Positions 1-9,332 of a stretch of 64,000 nt of DNA are shown here, piece by piece (within the stretch, counting starts at the first letter, position 1; every line of letters starts with the position of its first letter). The stretch covers positions 12,313 through 76,312 of the forward strand of contig NZ_ML769317.1 in the NCBI RefSeq assembly GCF_009720365.1. Direction: 5' to 3'. This stretch comes from Catellatospora paridis. Lineage in GTDB: Bacteria; Actinomycetota; Actinomycetes; Mycobacteriales; Micromonosporaceae. Made by a program: the position numbers and the translations under genes. The notes under the pieces were generated by a model. It did no database searches. It was not told the DNA's origin and saw only the letters and a program-made list of their open reading frames with translations.

Positions 1-46
1 GCCCCGCCCACGACCGGCCGTGCCCCCCCCCCTCACCGCCCCCGGG

Positions 47-75
47 GGTGCCGGGGACCACGGGTCCCCGGCACC
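47..75. terminator. hairpin terminator of an upstream gene
   Basis: A perfect 13-bp stem (47-59 with 63-75) closes a 3-base loop. It lies ahead of the RHS gene and probably ends transcription from a gene outside the window. No T-tract follows, as is usual in actinomycetes. Confidence 0.6.
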
Positions 76-154
76 GCCGCTTTGCCGGCCGCGTCGACGC
101 AGCCGCGTGCCGGTGCACGTATCAACTGACACTCCACACGGGGAGGAGCTGTCC

Positions 155-3100
155 GTGCATACATGGACAGGCAGTATGCGGCGTGCGCGCCGTTTGATCG
201 TGGGTTCGGAGGAAAGCCGGTGGTCACCCGTCGCGGTGATCGCCACGGCTTTGACGGTCTCTCTGCTGACCGCCGCACCGGCGTACGCGAAGCCGTCGGC
301 GCCGCCGCAGGCGCCGCAGGCGGTCAAGCTCGACAAGGACGGCGGGCCGGTCACCGGCAAGGCCTGGACCCAGCAGCGGGTCAAGGACACCGCCCTGCCC
401 AAGCCGGTGTGGCCCACGCCCGGCAAGGGGCGGGTGGACCTGCCCGCCGCCGGTGCCCGCACGGCCGCCGACGACCGCGGCGTGAAAGCCGGTGACCTGC
501 CGGTCTGGGTGCGGCGCGGCAAGGACAAGTCCGGCGAGCGGCTGACCGGCGTCGAGGTGCAGGTTGTGGACCGCGCGGGGCTGCCCGAGGCGCTGCGCGA
601 CGGCATGGTGCTGCGCGTCAAGGCCGCCGCGGGCGCCGCGTCGGGCGCGGCGAGCGTGTCGGTCGACTACAGCGCGTTCCGGTACGCCGCCGGCGGTGAC
701 TGGGCGTCGCGGCTGCGGCTGTGGCAGGTGCCGGACTGCGCGCTGACCACGCCGCAGAGCCCGGCGTGCCGGCCGGTGCAGTTGCGCACCGACAACGACG
801 TCGCCGCCGGTGTGGCCACCGCCGAGGTGACCGCCTCGGTCGCGCCGACTTCCGGTTCCGGGGTGACCAGGGGCCAGCTGGCCGGCGATGTTCCGATGAG
901 CGCCGGTGCAGGGATGATGGTGGCCCTGGCCGCCGGTGCGTCCGGCGACGGCGACTACGGCGCGACCGGCCTGGCCCCGTCGTCGACGTGGTCGTCGGGC
1001 AGTTCGTCGGGTGAGTTCACCTGGAACTACCCGCTGCGTATGCCGCCGGGCGGCAGCCCCGCCCCGAGCGTGGCGCTGTCGTACTCCTCCTCGGCGGTCG
1101 ACGGCCGCTCGGATGTCACGAACAACCAGCCGTCCTGGATCGGCGAGGGTTTCGAGTACGGCGCCGGCTACATCGAGCGCCGCTACGTGCCCTGCGCCGA
1201 GGACAAGAAGAACAGCCCGAATAACTCCGTGTCGACCGGTGACCAGTGCTGGCGTTCGGAGAACGCCACGATGTCGCTCAACGGCCGCGGCGGTGAGCTG
1301 ATCTTCCAGACCGGCAAGGGCTGGCATGTGCGCGGCGAGGACGGCTCGAAGATCGAGAAGCTGACCGGCGCGTCCAACGGCGACGCGGGCGATCCGGCCT
1401 ACGGCGACGTCGGCGAGTACTGGAAGGTCACCACGACCGACGGCACGCAGTACTTCTTCGGTCTGGACGACCTGCCCGGGCAGTCGACGGCCACGAACTC
1501 GGTGCTGACCGTGCCGGTGTACGGCAACCACACCGGTGAGCCGTGCCGCAAGTCGACCTACGCCGGGTCGGACTGTGTGCAGGCGTGGCGGTGGAACCTC
1601 GACTACGTCGTGGACGTGCGCGGCAACACGATGTCGTACTGGTACGGCAAGGAGACCAACAAGTACGCCCGCAACAACACCCCGTCGGATCCGGTGACCT
1701 ACGACCGGGCCGGTTACCTCAAGCGCATCGACTACGGCACCTACGACCGCACGCTGGCCGTGCACGGGGTGACCGAGCGCAGCGTCACGCCGTACGCCCA
1801 GGTGGTCTTCGAGACCGACATGCGGTGCTTCAGCAACTGCGGCACCGAGTCGGCCCCGGTCAAGGCCTCCTGGAAGGACACGCCCTGGGACCAGGAGTGC
1901 AAGGGGTCGACCTGCACCACGCAGTACTCCCCGACGTTCTGGACCACCAAGCGCCTCAAGTCGGTGCTGACGAAGGTCTGGGACACGACGGTCACCCCGG
2001 CGAAGTGGCAGGACGTGGAGTCCTGGACGCTGACCCACACGTTCACCCCGACCGCGGACTCCACCCACACCGGCCTGTGGCTCGACAAGATCGACCACAG
2101 TGGGCTGGTGGGCACGCCGGTGGCGATGCCGCCGGTCACGTTCGAGGCGGTGTCGCTGCCCAACCGGGTGCTCACCGACCACACCTCGACCGACAACTGG
2201 CTGCGTGTCAACAGCGTCGTCACCGAGTCCGGTGCCCGGATCAAGGTCGATTACTCGCTGCCGGAGTGCACCGCGGCGATCGTGGCCACGCTGCAGCCGC
2301 ACAACAACAACCGGCGCTGCTACCCGACGCTGGTGCCCGACCCCGACGACCCGAGCGGTGACTCGCTCATCCCCGAGTGGTGGCACAAGTACCGCGTCGA
2401 CCACGTCGTCGAGAACGACATCCAGCTCGTCGACGGTCACCAGTCGGTGCCCAAGCACACGTGGTACGAGTACGTCGGCGACCCGGCGTGGCACTACGCC
2501 GACGACGACGGGCTGAGCAAGCCCGACCGTAAGACGTGGGCGCAGTGGCGCGGCTATGGCGAGGTCCGCACGCGGCTGGGCAGCGACCCGGCGACGCAGA
2601 CCCTCGCGGTGACCAAGTTCCTGCGGGGCATGCACGGCGACCGGCTGGCGCCGTCCGGTGGCACCCGTACCGTGGTGTCGACCGCGGCGGTCGGCCCGAA
2701 CGTCAACGACGAGGACCAGTTCGCGGGCCAGGTGCGTGAGCAGGTCGTGTATAACGGCACGCTGGACAAGCCGGTCAACCGGACGGTCAACGTGCCGTGG
2801 CGCTCGGACCCGACGGCGTCGCGGACCATCAACGGCGACGTGGCCGAGGCCCGTTACGTGAACACCACGACGACCTACTCGTCGACGGCGCTGGGCGTCA
2901 ACGGGGCCCGCGGCTGGCGCACCTCCAGCGGCACCCGGGACCTGGACCACACCTACGGCATGGTGAACTGGGCACAGGACGACGGCGACATCGCCGTCAG
3001 CGGCGACGAGAAGTGCACCACCTACACCTACAACCGCAATACCGACAAGAACATCGTCGGGACCATCAAGAAGACCACGGTCAAGGCGCTGCCCTGCGCC

Positions 3101-6100
3101 ACGCCGGTGACCACTGCCGACCAGATGGTCTCCGATCAGCGGCTGTACTACGACGGTGGGAACACCACCGGCAGCGTCCCGAAGTACGGCGCGGTGACCA
3201 AGGTCGAGCAGCTGCAGGACTGGGTGTCGGGCACCGGCACGGTCTTCCAGGTGACGTCGCAGAGCACCTACGACTTCGCGGGCCGGCCCAAGACCTCGAC
3301 CGACATCAAGGGCAACGTCACCACCACGGACTACACCCCCGCGGTCGGCGGGCCGATCACGAAGGTGACCAGCACCGGGCCGGCGCCGACGAGCTGGACC
3401 AGCAGCGCCGAGTCGAACCCGTACTGGGGCTCGACGGTCAAGGCGACCGACCAGAACAACCGGGTCACCGCCGAGATCGAGTACGACGCGCTGGGCCGCA
3501 CCACGAAGGTGTGGCAGCTGGGCTGGTCCAAGACGGATCACCCGACCCAGCCGGGGGCGGAGTTCGCCTACTCGTTCGCACCCAACCGTGACGCCTACCC
3601 GTACGTGACGTCCAAGACGCTCAACGCCGACGGCAACCAGATCGTCTCGTTCCAGATCTTCGACGGACTGCTGCGAGAACGTCAGTCGCAGTCGACGGCA
3701 CTGGACGGCAGCGGCGCCCGCCTCGTCAGCGACACGATCTATGACGAGCTCGGTGCCTCCACCACGTCGTACGCCGCGCACGCCGAGCCTGGTGCGCCGT
3801 CGGGAACGCTGTGGTGGGAGCCGGAGTGGTCGGTGCCGACGGTCACCAAGACCGAGTACGACCGTGCGACGCGCCCGACCGCCAGTGTGCTGCTGGCGGG
3901 TGACGGTGTGGTGAACCTGGTCGAGAAGTGGCGCACCGTGACTTCGTACGAGGGTGACCTCGCGCAGGTCACACCACCGAACGGCGGGATCCCGACCACG
4001 ACGGTCACCGACGTCGAGGGACGGACGGTCGCCGTCCGCCAGCACACCACACCGGCCGGAGTCGGCGGTGCCTACCAGGAGACCCGATACGAGTTCAACG
4101 CCAAGGGGCAGCTCGTCAAGACCATCGACCCTGCGGGCAACGAGTGGAAGTCCGAGTACGACATCCTGGGCCGGTTGTGGCGTAGCACCGATCCTGACAA
4201 GGGAGTCAACAGCAGCACGTTCGGCGTAGCCGGCGAGCTGGTGTCCACGACCGATGCCAACGGCGAGGTGCTGTGGTTCGGCTATGACGCGCTCGGGCGC
4301 AAGAAGGAGGTGCGCGACGACTCGGCGACAGGCGCGCTGCGCACCGAGTTCAAGTACGACACGTTGTATTCGGGGCAGAGCGGGTTCAAGGGCCAGCTGA
4401 CCCAGTCGATCCGCTACGAACCGCCGGGCTCGGCCAACGCGTACAAGTGGCAGGTTCGCGGATTCAACGACCGATACCTGCCGACCGGCGTCAACTACGT
4501 GATTCCGGCGGTGGAAACGGGCCTGGACCAGACCTACGTCTACGCGTACGAGTACTCCGCGGCGACCGGGGCGCCGGCGTCGATGACCTACCCGTCTGCG
4601 GGCGGCCTCGTCACGGAGAAGGTGACCACCGACTTCGACGACGTCACGGGCCTGCCGAGCAAGCTGAACACGGACCTCACGGGCTTCGCCGGGACGATGG
4701 CCACGGCGAGTTACACCGCCTATGGCGAGACCTCGGGGACCATCTACAAGATGCCGGGTGGCGTGTACGCCCAGCAGCTCAATGTCCGGGACGAGGCCAC
4801 CCGGCGGGTCACCCAGTCGAAGGTGCTCACCGAGACGGGGACCGGCACGGTCGCCGACCGCAGGTACACCTACGACCATGCCGGCAATGTCACGTCGATC
4901 GCAGACCTGCCCCAGGTCGGGCAGGCCGACACGCAGTGCTTCCGGTACGACGCGCTGGCCCGGCTGAAGTCCGCGTGGACACCGAAGTCGGGGGTGGACT
5001 GCCAGCCGGATCCGGTGGTAGCCGACCTCGGCGGTCCTGAGCCGTACTGGAAGGACTGGACCTTCGACGCGGCACACAACAGGCTGACCGAAACGGGTCA
5101 TGCCGGTGCCGGTGACACCGTCCGCACGTACACGGTGCCGAACGGCGGTCAGAACGTGGTCCGGCCGCACGTGGCCAATGCCATGACCACGACCTCGCCG
5201 GGCGCGAGCGCAGTCGCGTCGAACTACGCCTACGACAACGCCGGCAACACCGTGTGTCGTCCGACCGGATCCGCAACCAACGACTGCGCGACCAAGGCCA
5301 ACAGCCAGACTCTGGTTTGGGATGCCGAGGGTGAACTGGCGTCGGTGAAGGTCGGCACGCAGACGGTCGAGTCGAACGTGTACGACGCCGACGGAACCCG
5401 CCTGATTCGCCGTGACTCGGCTGGCACCACGCTGTACCTGCCGGGTCAGGAAATCCGCCGTGAGGGAACCGTCACGACGGGAACGCGTTACTACACGTTC
5501 GACGGCGCGATGTGCGCTTCACGCAAGAACAGCTCGGCCACAGCCGACCTGACGTGGCTGTACTCCGACCACCAGCTGACCCAGCAGGTGTCGATCAACG
5601 CGGCCACGCAGGCGGTGACGGTGCGTCGCCAGGATCCCTATGGCGGGAACCGGCCGGGCAGTTCTTCGCCGGCCTGGGCGAACGGGAAGGGTTTCGTCGG
5701 CGGCGACAAGGACCCGACCGGTTTGGTGAACATCGGCGCACGACAGTACGACCCGGTGCTGGGACGGTTCATCACGGCCGACCCGGTGATGGACATGGCC
5801 GATCCGCATCATTTCAACGCCTACTCGTACGGGTTCAACAGCCCCGTCACCAAGAGCGACCCGACCGGCATGGACCCGTGTCCTGGCGGCGGTGGTGGCT
5901 GCTATTACGACGGTACGACGACGAGCAGGGACGGTGTCACTCCCGAGCAGATGACTCGTGCGCGCCAGGCCAGTGCCGCACTGGTGCCGCTCGTGGCGGA
6001 GCAGCAACGCAAGATCCAGGAGGCCGAGCGAAAGAAGCGCGAGTGCGAGGCCAGCTTCTGGTGCCGCAACGCGGGCTGGGTCGGCGCCGCCGCAGGCATC

Positions 6101-7249
6101 GTGGCCGGTGTCGTGGCGGGCGCGGGTTGCGGGTTGCTGCTCGGCCCGGTCGGCGCGGCAGCGTGTGGCGGGTTCGTCGGTGGTGTCGTGGGTTCGCTGG
6201 TCACCAACAGCCTCGACGCGGACGAAGAGTCCGGCTGGCAGATGTTCGGCGAGGCGCTGGGCGCCGGTCTGGTGGGTGCGGCACTGGGTGCCGGAGCGGC
6301 AGTGATCGGTGCTGCTGCGTTCGGAGCCGGCGTTGCTCTATCGGCAGGGATGGGTCTGAAAGCGGCCGGTCAGATGGCGGTCGCCAGCGTCCGCTCCAGC
6401 GTTGCCGCAGTGGGCGGCGGTGCTGGCGGGCTGCGCAACCTGCTCAAGCCCGGTGGTGCCAAGCCGGCCGGTGGCGGTGCCAAGCCGCCGTGCCACAGCT
6501 TCGACCCGCAGACGCCGGTGCTGATGGCGGACGGCTCGACCAAGCCGATCAAGAACGTCAAGATCGGTGACGAAGTCAAAGCCACCGACCCGGAGACCGG
6601 CGAGACCGCGTCGAAGCAGGTGACCTGGCTGCACATCAACCAGGACGCCGACCTCACCGACGTCACGGTCAGGAACGAGAAGACCGGCCAGACCCAGACG
6701 CTGCACACGACGTGGCATCACCCGTTCTGGAATGTCGGCTCGAACCGCTGGGACGACGCCATGGATCTGGCTCCCGGCGTGCTGCTGCGGGACGTCGACG
6801 GCCTCGTCGCGCAACGCGTGGTCTCGGTCAAGAGCTGGGTAGGTCAGCAGGAGATGCGGGATCTGACGGTCTTCGGCATTCACACCTACTACGTCATCGC
6901 CAACGAGTCGCCGATCCTGGTCCACAACTGTGACCCGGTGGCGGCCAATGGGGCGAGCCTGGAAAATCTCTCGCTGGTCGACATCGGGAAGATTCAGGCG
7001 ACGGCAGACCGGATCAACCGGGTCATCCACGTAGTGGGAAGCCGGACGACCGGTAAGCTCAAGCCGGATTCGGACTGGGATTACGTGGTCAGCAATGCCA
7101 CGAGCAAGATCAAGGATAAGATCAAGTGGATGGCCCCGCGTGGCCCCCGCATCAACGGAAGCAACGGGCTCGATATCATCGAGAATCTGAACGACACACT
7201 GCCCCATATCACTTTCTTCCCGAAGGGAATGTGTGGCTGTGGAGGTTGA
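155..7249 (+). CDS. secreted RHS-repeat polymorphic toxin with Hint domain and C-terminal nucleotidyltransferase toxin
   Basis: This 2364-residue protein is a contact or secreted polymorphic toxin. The GTG at 155 is chosen because GGGAGGAG lies 6 bases upstream; an in-frame ORF continues to 20 but lacks a signal there. A twin-arginine-poor Sec-type signal follows (basic MRRARR, then a hydrophobic stretch ending AYA). YD/RHS repeats fill about residues 900-1850, then the RHS core with GARQYDPVLGRF and DPTG motifs (about 1850-1905). Two Gly/Ala-rich hydrophobic stretches (about 1970-2070) precede a Hint-type autoprocessing domain that begins at Cys2113 and ends VHNC near residue 2259. The last 105 residues carry GSR-x10-SDWDYV (about 2295-2308), the signature of a nucleotidyltransferase fold, so the toxin probably transfers a nucleotide to a cellular target. 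Known: Hint-released C-terminal toxins in RHS proteins. Inferred: the target. The next gene overlaps its end and is the probable immunity gene. Confidence 0.93.
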   Translation: MHTWTGSMRRARRLIVGSEESRWSPVAVIATALTVSLLTAAPAYAKPSAPPQAPQAVKLDKDGGPVTGKAWTQQRVKDTALPKPVWPTPGKGRVDLPAAGARTAADDRGVKAGDLPVWVRRGKDKSGERLTGVEVQVVDRAGLPEALRDGMVLRVKAAAGAASGAASVSVDYSAFRYAAGGDWASRLRLWQVPDCALTTPQSPACRPVQLRTDNDVAAGVATAEVTASVAPTSGSGVTRGQLAGDVPMSAGAGMMVALAAGASGDGDYGATGLAPSSTWSSGSSSGEFTWNYPLRMPPGGSPAPSVALSYSSSAVDGRSDVTNNQPSWIGEGFEYGAGYIERRYVPCAEDKKNSPNNSVSTGDQCWRSENATMSLNGRGGELIFQTGKGWHVRGEDGSKIEKLTGASNGDAGDPAYGDVGEYWKVTTTDGTQYFFGLDDLPGQSTATNSVLTVPVYGNHTGEPCRKSTYAGSDCVQAWRWNLDYVVDVRGNTMSYWYGKETNKYARNNTPSDPVTYDRAGYLKRIDYGTYDRTLAVHGVTERSVTPYAQVVFETDMRCFSNCGTESAPVKASWKDTPWDQECKGSTCTTQYSPTFWTTKRLKSVLTKVWDTTVTPAKWQDVESWTLTHTFTPTADSTHTGLWLDKIDHSGLVGTPVAMPPVTFEAVSLPNRVLTDHTSTDNWLRVNSVVTESGARIKVDYSLPECTAAIVATLQPHNNNRRCYPTLVPDPDDPSGDSLIPEWWHKYRVDHVVENDIQLVDGHQSVPKHTWYEYVGDPAWHYADDDGLSKPDRKTWAQWRGYGEVRTRLGSDPATQTLAVTKFLRGMHGDRLAPSGGTRTVVSTAAVGPNVNDEDQFAGQVREQVVYNGTLDKPVNRTVNVPWRSDPTASRTINGDVAEARYVNTTTTYSSTALGVNGARGWRTSSGTRDLDHTYGMVNWAQDDGDIAVSGDEKCTTYTYNRNTDKNIVGTIKKTTVKALPCATPVTTADQMVSDQRLYYDGGNTTGSVPKYGAVTKVEQLQDWVSGTGTVFQVTSQSTYDFAGRPKTSTDIKGNVTTTDYTPAVGGPITKVTSTGPAPTSWTSSAESNPYWGSTVKATDQNNRVTAEIEYDALGRTTKVWQLGWSKTDHPTQPGAEFAYSFAPNRDAYPYVTSKTLNADGNQIVSFQIFDGLLRERQSQSTALDGSGARLVSDTIYDELGASTTSYAAHAEPGAPSGTLWWEPEWSVPTVTKTEYDRATRPTASVLLAGDGVVNLVEKWRTVTSYEGDLAQVTPPNGGIPTTTVTDVEGRTVAVRQHTTPAGVGGAYQETRYEFNAKGQLVKTIDPAGNEWKSEYDILGRLWRSTDPDKGVNSSTFGVAGELVSTTDANGEVLWFGYDALGRKKEVRDDSATGALRTEFKYDTLYSGQSGFKGQLTQSIRYEPPGSANAYKWQVRGFNDRYLPTGVNYVIPAVETGLDQTYVYAYEYSAATGAPASMTYPSAGGLVTEKVTTDFDDVTGLPSKLNTDLTGFAGTMATASYTAYGETSGTIYKMPGGVYAQQLNVRDEATRRVTQSKVLTETGTGTVADRRYTYDHAGNVTSIADLPQVGQADTQCFRYDALARLKSAWTPKSGVDCQPDPVVADLGGPEPYWKDWTFDAAHNRLTETGHAGAGDTVRTYTVPNGGQNVVRPHVANAMTTTSPGASAVASNYAYDNAGNTVCRPTGSATNDCATKANSQTLVWDAEGELASVKVGTQTVESNVYDADGTRLIRRDSAGTTLYLPGQEIRREGTVTTGTRYYTFDGAMCASRKNSSATADLTWLYSDHQLTQQVSINAATQAVTVRRQDPYGGNRPGSSSPAWANGKGFVGGDKDPTGLVNIGARQYDPVLGRFITADPVMDMADPHHFNAYSYGFNSPVTKSDPTGMDPCPGGGGGCYYDGTTTSRDGVTPEQMTRARQASAALVPLVAEQQRKIQEAERKKRECEASFWCRNAGWVGAAAGIVAGVVAGAGCGLLLGPVGAAACGGFVGGVVGSLVTNSLDADEESGWQMFGEALGAGLVGAALGAGAAVIGAAAFGAGVALSAGMGLKAAGQMAVASVRSSVAAVGGGAGGLRNLLKPGGAKPAGGGAKPPCHSFDPQTPVLMADGSTKPIKNVKIGDEVKATDPETGETASKQVTWLHINQDADLTDVTVRNEKTGQTQTLHTTWHHPFWNVGSNRWDDAMDLAPGVLLRDVDGLVAQRVVSVKSWVGQQEMRDLTVFGIHTYYVIANESPILVHNCDPVAANGASLENLSLVDIGKIQATADRINRVIHVVGSRTTGKLKPDSDWDYVVSNATSKIKDKIKWMAPRGPRINGSNGLDIIENLNDTLPHITFFPKGMCGCGG

Positions 7250-7499
7250 GGTCTTGCATCGCAGCGGCAACCTGGCTGTGATCCAATTTGCGAGCCGCAA
7301 CTTTCCCGGCATTTTCGCGCAGGGCGACACCATGTCGACGATCCGGGACCTGTTGAAGCCTCTCGAAGCTCAGGATCTGGTGGGCGTGGATGAACTCACC
7401 GCGGACCGAATCCTCGAGGCTCGTGACCGGCTCAATGAACTCATGGCGTACTACGAGGAGGTCCTCGCAGCGCGAGGGATTTCCAAGCCGTACCTCTGA
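7233..7499 (+). CDS. probable immunity protein of the RHS toxin (DUF6959-like)
   Basis: This 88-residue cytoplasmic protein has no signal or membrane segment. It opens with a short beta-rich part (VEVEVLHRSGN, then FPGIFAQGD) and ends in a helical half, finishing with ISKPYL. The pattern resembles the small actinobacterial family DUF6959, from memory of the family rather than a search. The GTG at 7233 has AAGGGA about 6 bases upstream and lies inside the last 17 bases of the toxin gene, so the two are translationally coupled. Position directly after a toxin C-terminus is the main argument for an immunity role; binding to the nucleotidyltransferase domain is inference. The GTG at 7239 is an alternative start. 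Confidence 0.75.
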   Translation: MAVEVEVLHRSGNLAVIQFASRNFPGIFAQGDTMSTIRDLLKPLEAQDLVGVDELTADRILEARDRLNELMAYYEEVLAARGISKPYL

Positions 7500-7507
7500 G
7501 TGATCAT

Positions 7508-7545
7508 CGAGAACCGGCTCAGGCTGTGGCCTGGGCCGGTTCTCG
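7508..7545. terminator. strong hairpin terminator after the toxin-immunity pair
   Basis: An 11-bp arm pair (7508-7518 with 7535-7545) is extended by an inner 5-bp pair (7520-7524 with 7529-7533) around a TGTG loop. It starts 9 bases after the immunity gene stop. The rest of the gap to 7736 shows no further feature. Confidence 0.75.
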
Positions 7546-7736
7546 CCGTCGAACGCGAGATGAGGGCGGTGGAAGCCGGTCGGTCCGGCACCTGCCCCAC
7601 AGGCCGACTCCACCGGCGCTTCGGCCGCCGTGCCAGACAGGTCCAGCCGATCGCCGGTTCGCCGAGGCAATCCGCCCGCAAGCCGGGACCGGCGCAGGTC
7701 TTCCCAACTGAGTGATCAGTCAGTCAGACTCATCTG

Positions 7737-9332
7737 GTGACGCATGACGTGATCATCATCGGTGGCGGCCACAACGGCCTGGTCGCCGCCGCGTACCTCG
7801 CCCGGGCCGGCCGCCGGGTCGTGGTGCTGGAACGCCGCCACACCGTCGGCGGCGCCGCCGTCTCCGAGCGCCCGTTCGGCCCCGACTTTCTGGTGACCTC
7901 CCTGTCGTACGTGGTGAGCCTGCTCCCGCCGGACATGGTCGCAGACCTGCGCCTGACCGAGCACGGCTACCACGTGTACGAGCAAGGCCCCTACTTCGCC
8001 CCCCGCCGCGACGGCCGCCACCTGCACCTCGCGAGCGACCCGCAGCGCCGCCACGAAGAGATCAGCAAGTTCTCCAAGGCCGACGCCGACGCCTACGAGC
8101 GCTGGGAGGCGTGGCTGGGTGGGCTCGGCGCGAAGGTCGGCCCGCTGCTGGACGCCATCCCGCCGAAGCTCGGCTCCAAGCGCCCCGGCGACCTACTGGG
8201 CCAGGCGGCGCTGCTCAAGACGCTGCGCAAGGTCGACGTGCGGGCCGCGTTCGACCTGACCCGGCTGTTCACTGCCAGCGTCGCCGACCTGGTCGAGGAC
8301 CGGTTCGAGTCGGACGCGATGCGGGGCCTGCTGTCGGTGTCGGGCGTCATCGGCACCTGGGGCGGCCCACGCAGCGCCGGCACCGCGTTCGTCACCCTGC
8401 ACCACCACCTGGACCAGACCGGCGGCCAGTCCGCGGCGTGGGGTTTCCCGCGCGGCGGCATGGGCGGGGTCACCGCCGCGATGGCCGCGGCCGCGCGCTC
8501 GTTCGGCGCGGAGATCCGCACCGAGGCGACCGTGGCCCGCATCGACACCAAGGCCGGCCGGGTCACCGGCGTGACGCTGGAGTCGGGTGAGCAGCTCACC
8601 GCACCGACGGTGATCACCACAGCCCATCCGAAGATCTCGTTCCTGCGGCTGATGGACCGCGACGAGCTGCCGGGCGATTTCGTGGGCGACATCGAGTCGT
8701 GGCAGACCCGGTCGGGCACCGTGAAGGTCAACTTCGCGGTGGACCGGCTGCCGAGCTTCGCCAGCCACCCGGAGTTCGACCCCGCGGTGTACGGGGGCAC
8801 GATCGTGCTGTCGGAGTCCCTCGACGACGTGGAGACCGCGTTCCAAGAGGCCGCGGCCGGCAGGGCGGCGACGCTGCCGTTTGCGGACGTGTGCATCCCG
8901 TCGGTGTTCGACCCGACGCTGGCGCCCGAGGGCAAGCACGTGATCAGCATGTTCACCCAGTGGGTGCCGCACACCTGGGCCGCACAGCCGCACACCGCCG
9001 AACTCGACGCCTACGCCGACCGCCTCGTGGCGCGGATGGAGGCGGTCGCGCCCGGGTTCACCGACTCGGTCATCGGGCGTCAGATCATCGGCCCGCACGA
9101 GATGGAGCACGAGTACGGCCTCGTCGGCGGCAACATCTTCCACGGCGAACTGACGCCGGGGCAGATGTTTCACTGCCGTCCCGCAGCCGGTTACGCCGAT
9201 CTGCGTACCCCGATCAAAGGCCTTTACCAGGCCGGGTCCGCCACGCATGGCGGTGGCGGGGTCACCGGCATCCCGGGCCGCAACGTGGTCCGGCAGGTGC
9301 TGCACGACACCGGCCGCCGGGGTCGGCGATGA
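7737..9332 (+). CDS. FAD-dependent phytoene-dehydrogenase-like oxidoreductase
   Basis: This 531-residue cytosolic flavoprotein belongs to the CrtI/amine-oxidase-like NAD(P)/FAD oxidoreductases. The Rossmann dinucleotide motif GGGHNG is at residues 9-14 with the acidic end of the second strand at LERR. The C-terminal FAD signature reads YQAGSATHGGGGVTGIPGRN. Length matches actinobacterial members annotated as phytoene dehydrogenase-like, but no carotenoid genes are nearby, so a desaturase role on carotenoids is not supported. The stop overlaps the start of a Rieske oxygenase by 4 bases, so the two probably act on one substrate in sequence. Start is a GTG with no clear ribosome site. Confidence 0.87.
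   Translation: MTHDVIIIGGGHNGLVAAAYLARAGRRVVVLERRHTVGGAAVSERPFGPDFLVTSLSYVVSLLPPDMVADLRLTEHGYHVYEQGPYFAPRRDGRHLHLASDPQRRHEEISKFSKADADAYERWEAWLGGLGAKVGPLLDAIPPKLGSKRPGDLLGQAALLKTLRKVDVRAAFDLTRLFTASVADLVEDRFESDAMRGLLSVSGVIGTWGGPRSAGTAFVTLHHHLDQTGGQSAAWGFPRGGMGGVTAAMAAAARSFGAEIRTEATVARIDTKAGRVTGVTLESGEQLTAPTVITTAHPKISFLRLMDRDELPGDFVGDIESWQTRSGTVKVNFAVDRLPSFASHPEFDPAVYGGTIVLSESLDDVETAFQEAAAGRAATLPFADVCIPSVFDPTLAPEGKHVISMFTQWVPHTWAAQPHTAELDAYADRLVARMEAVAPGFTDSVIGRQIIGPHEMEHEYGLVGGNIFHGELTPGQMFHCRPAAGYADLRTPIKGLYQAGSATHGGGGVTGIPGRNVVRQVLHDTGRRGRR

Noticed and set aside
224-5170. 1648-codon open frame on the minus strand
   Set aside because: It is antisense to the RHS gene, full of Arg/Gly/His low-complexity as expected from high-GC shadow frames, and has no domain or ribosome site.
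8699-9328. N-terminal extension of the Rieske frame
   Set aside because: It overlaps the FAD gene in another frame; the Rieske family start is at the ATGA junction at 9329.
7737-9332. Assignment as a carotenoid phytoene desaturase
   Set aside because: Motifs fit the wider CrtI-like family, but no carotenoid synthesis gene is nearby and a Rieske oxygenase is coupled to it.
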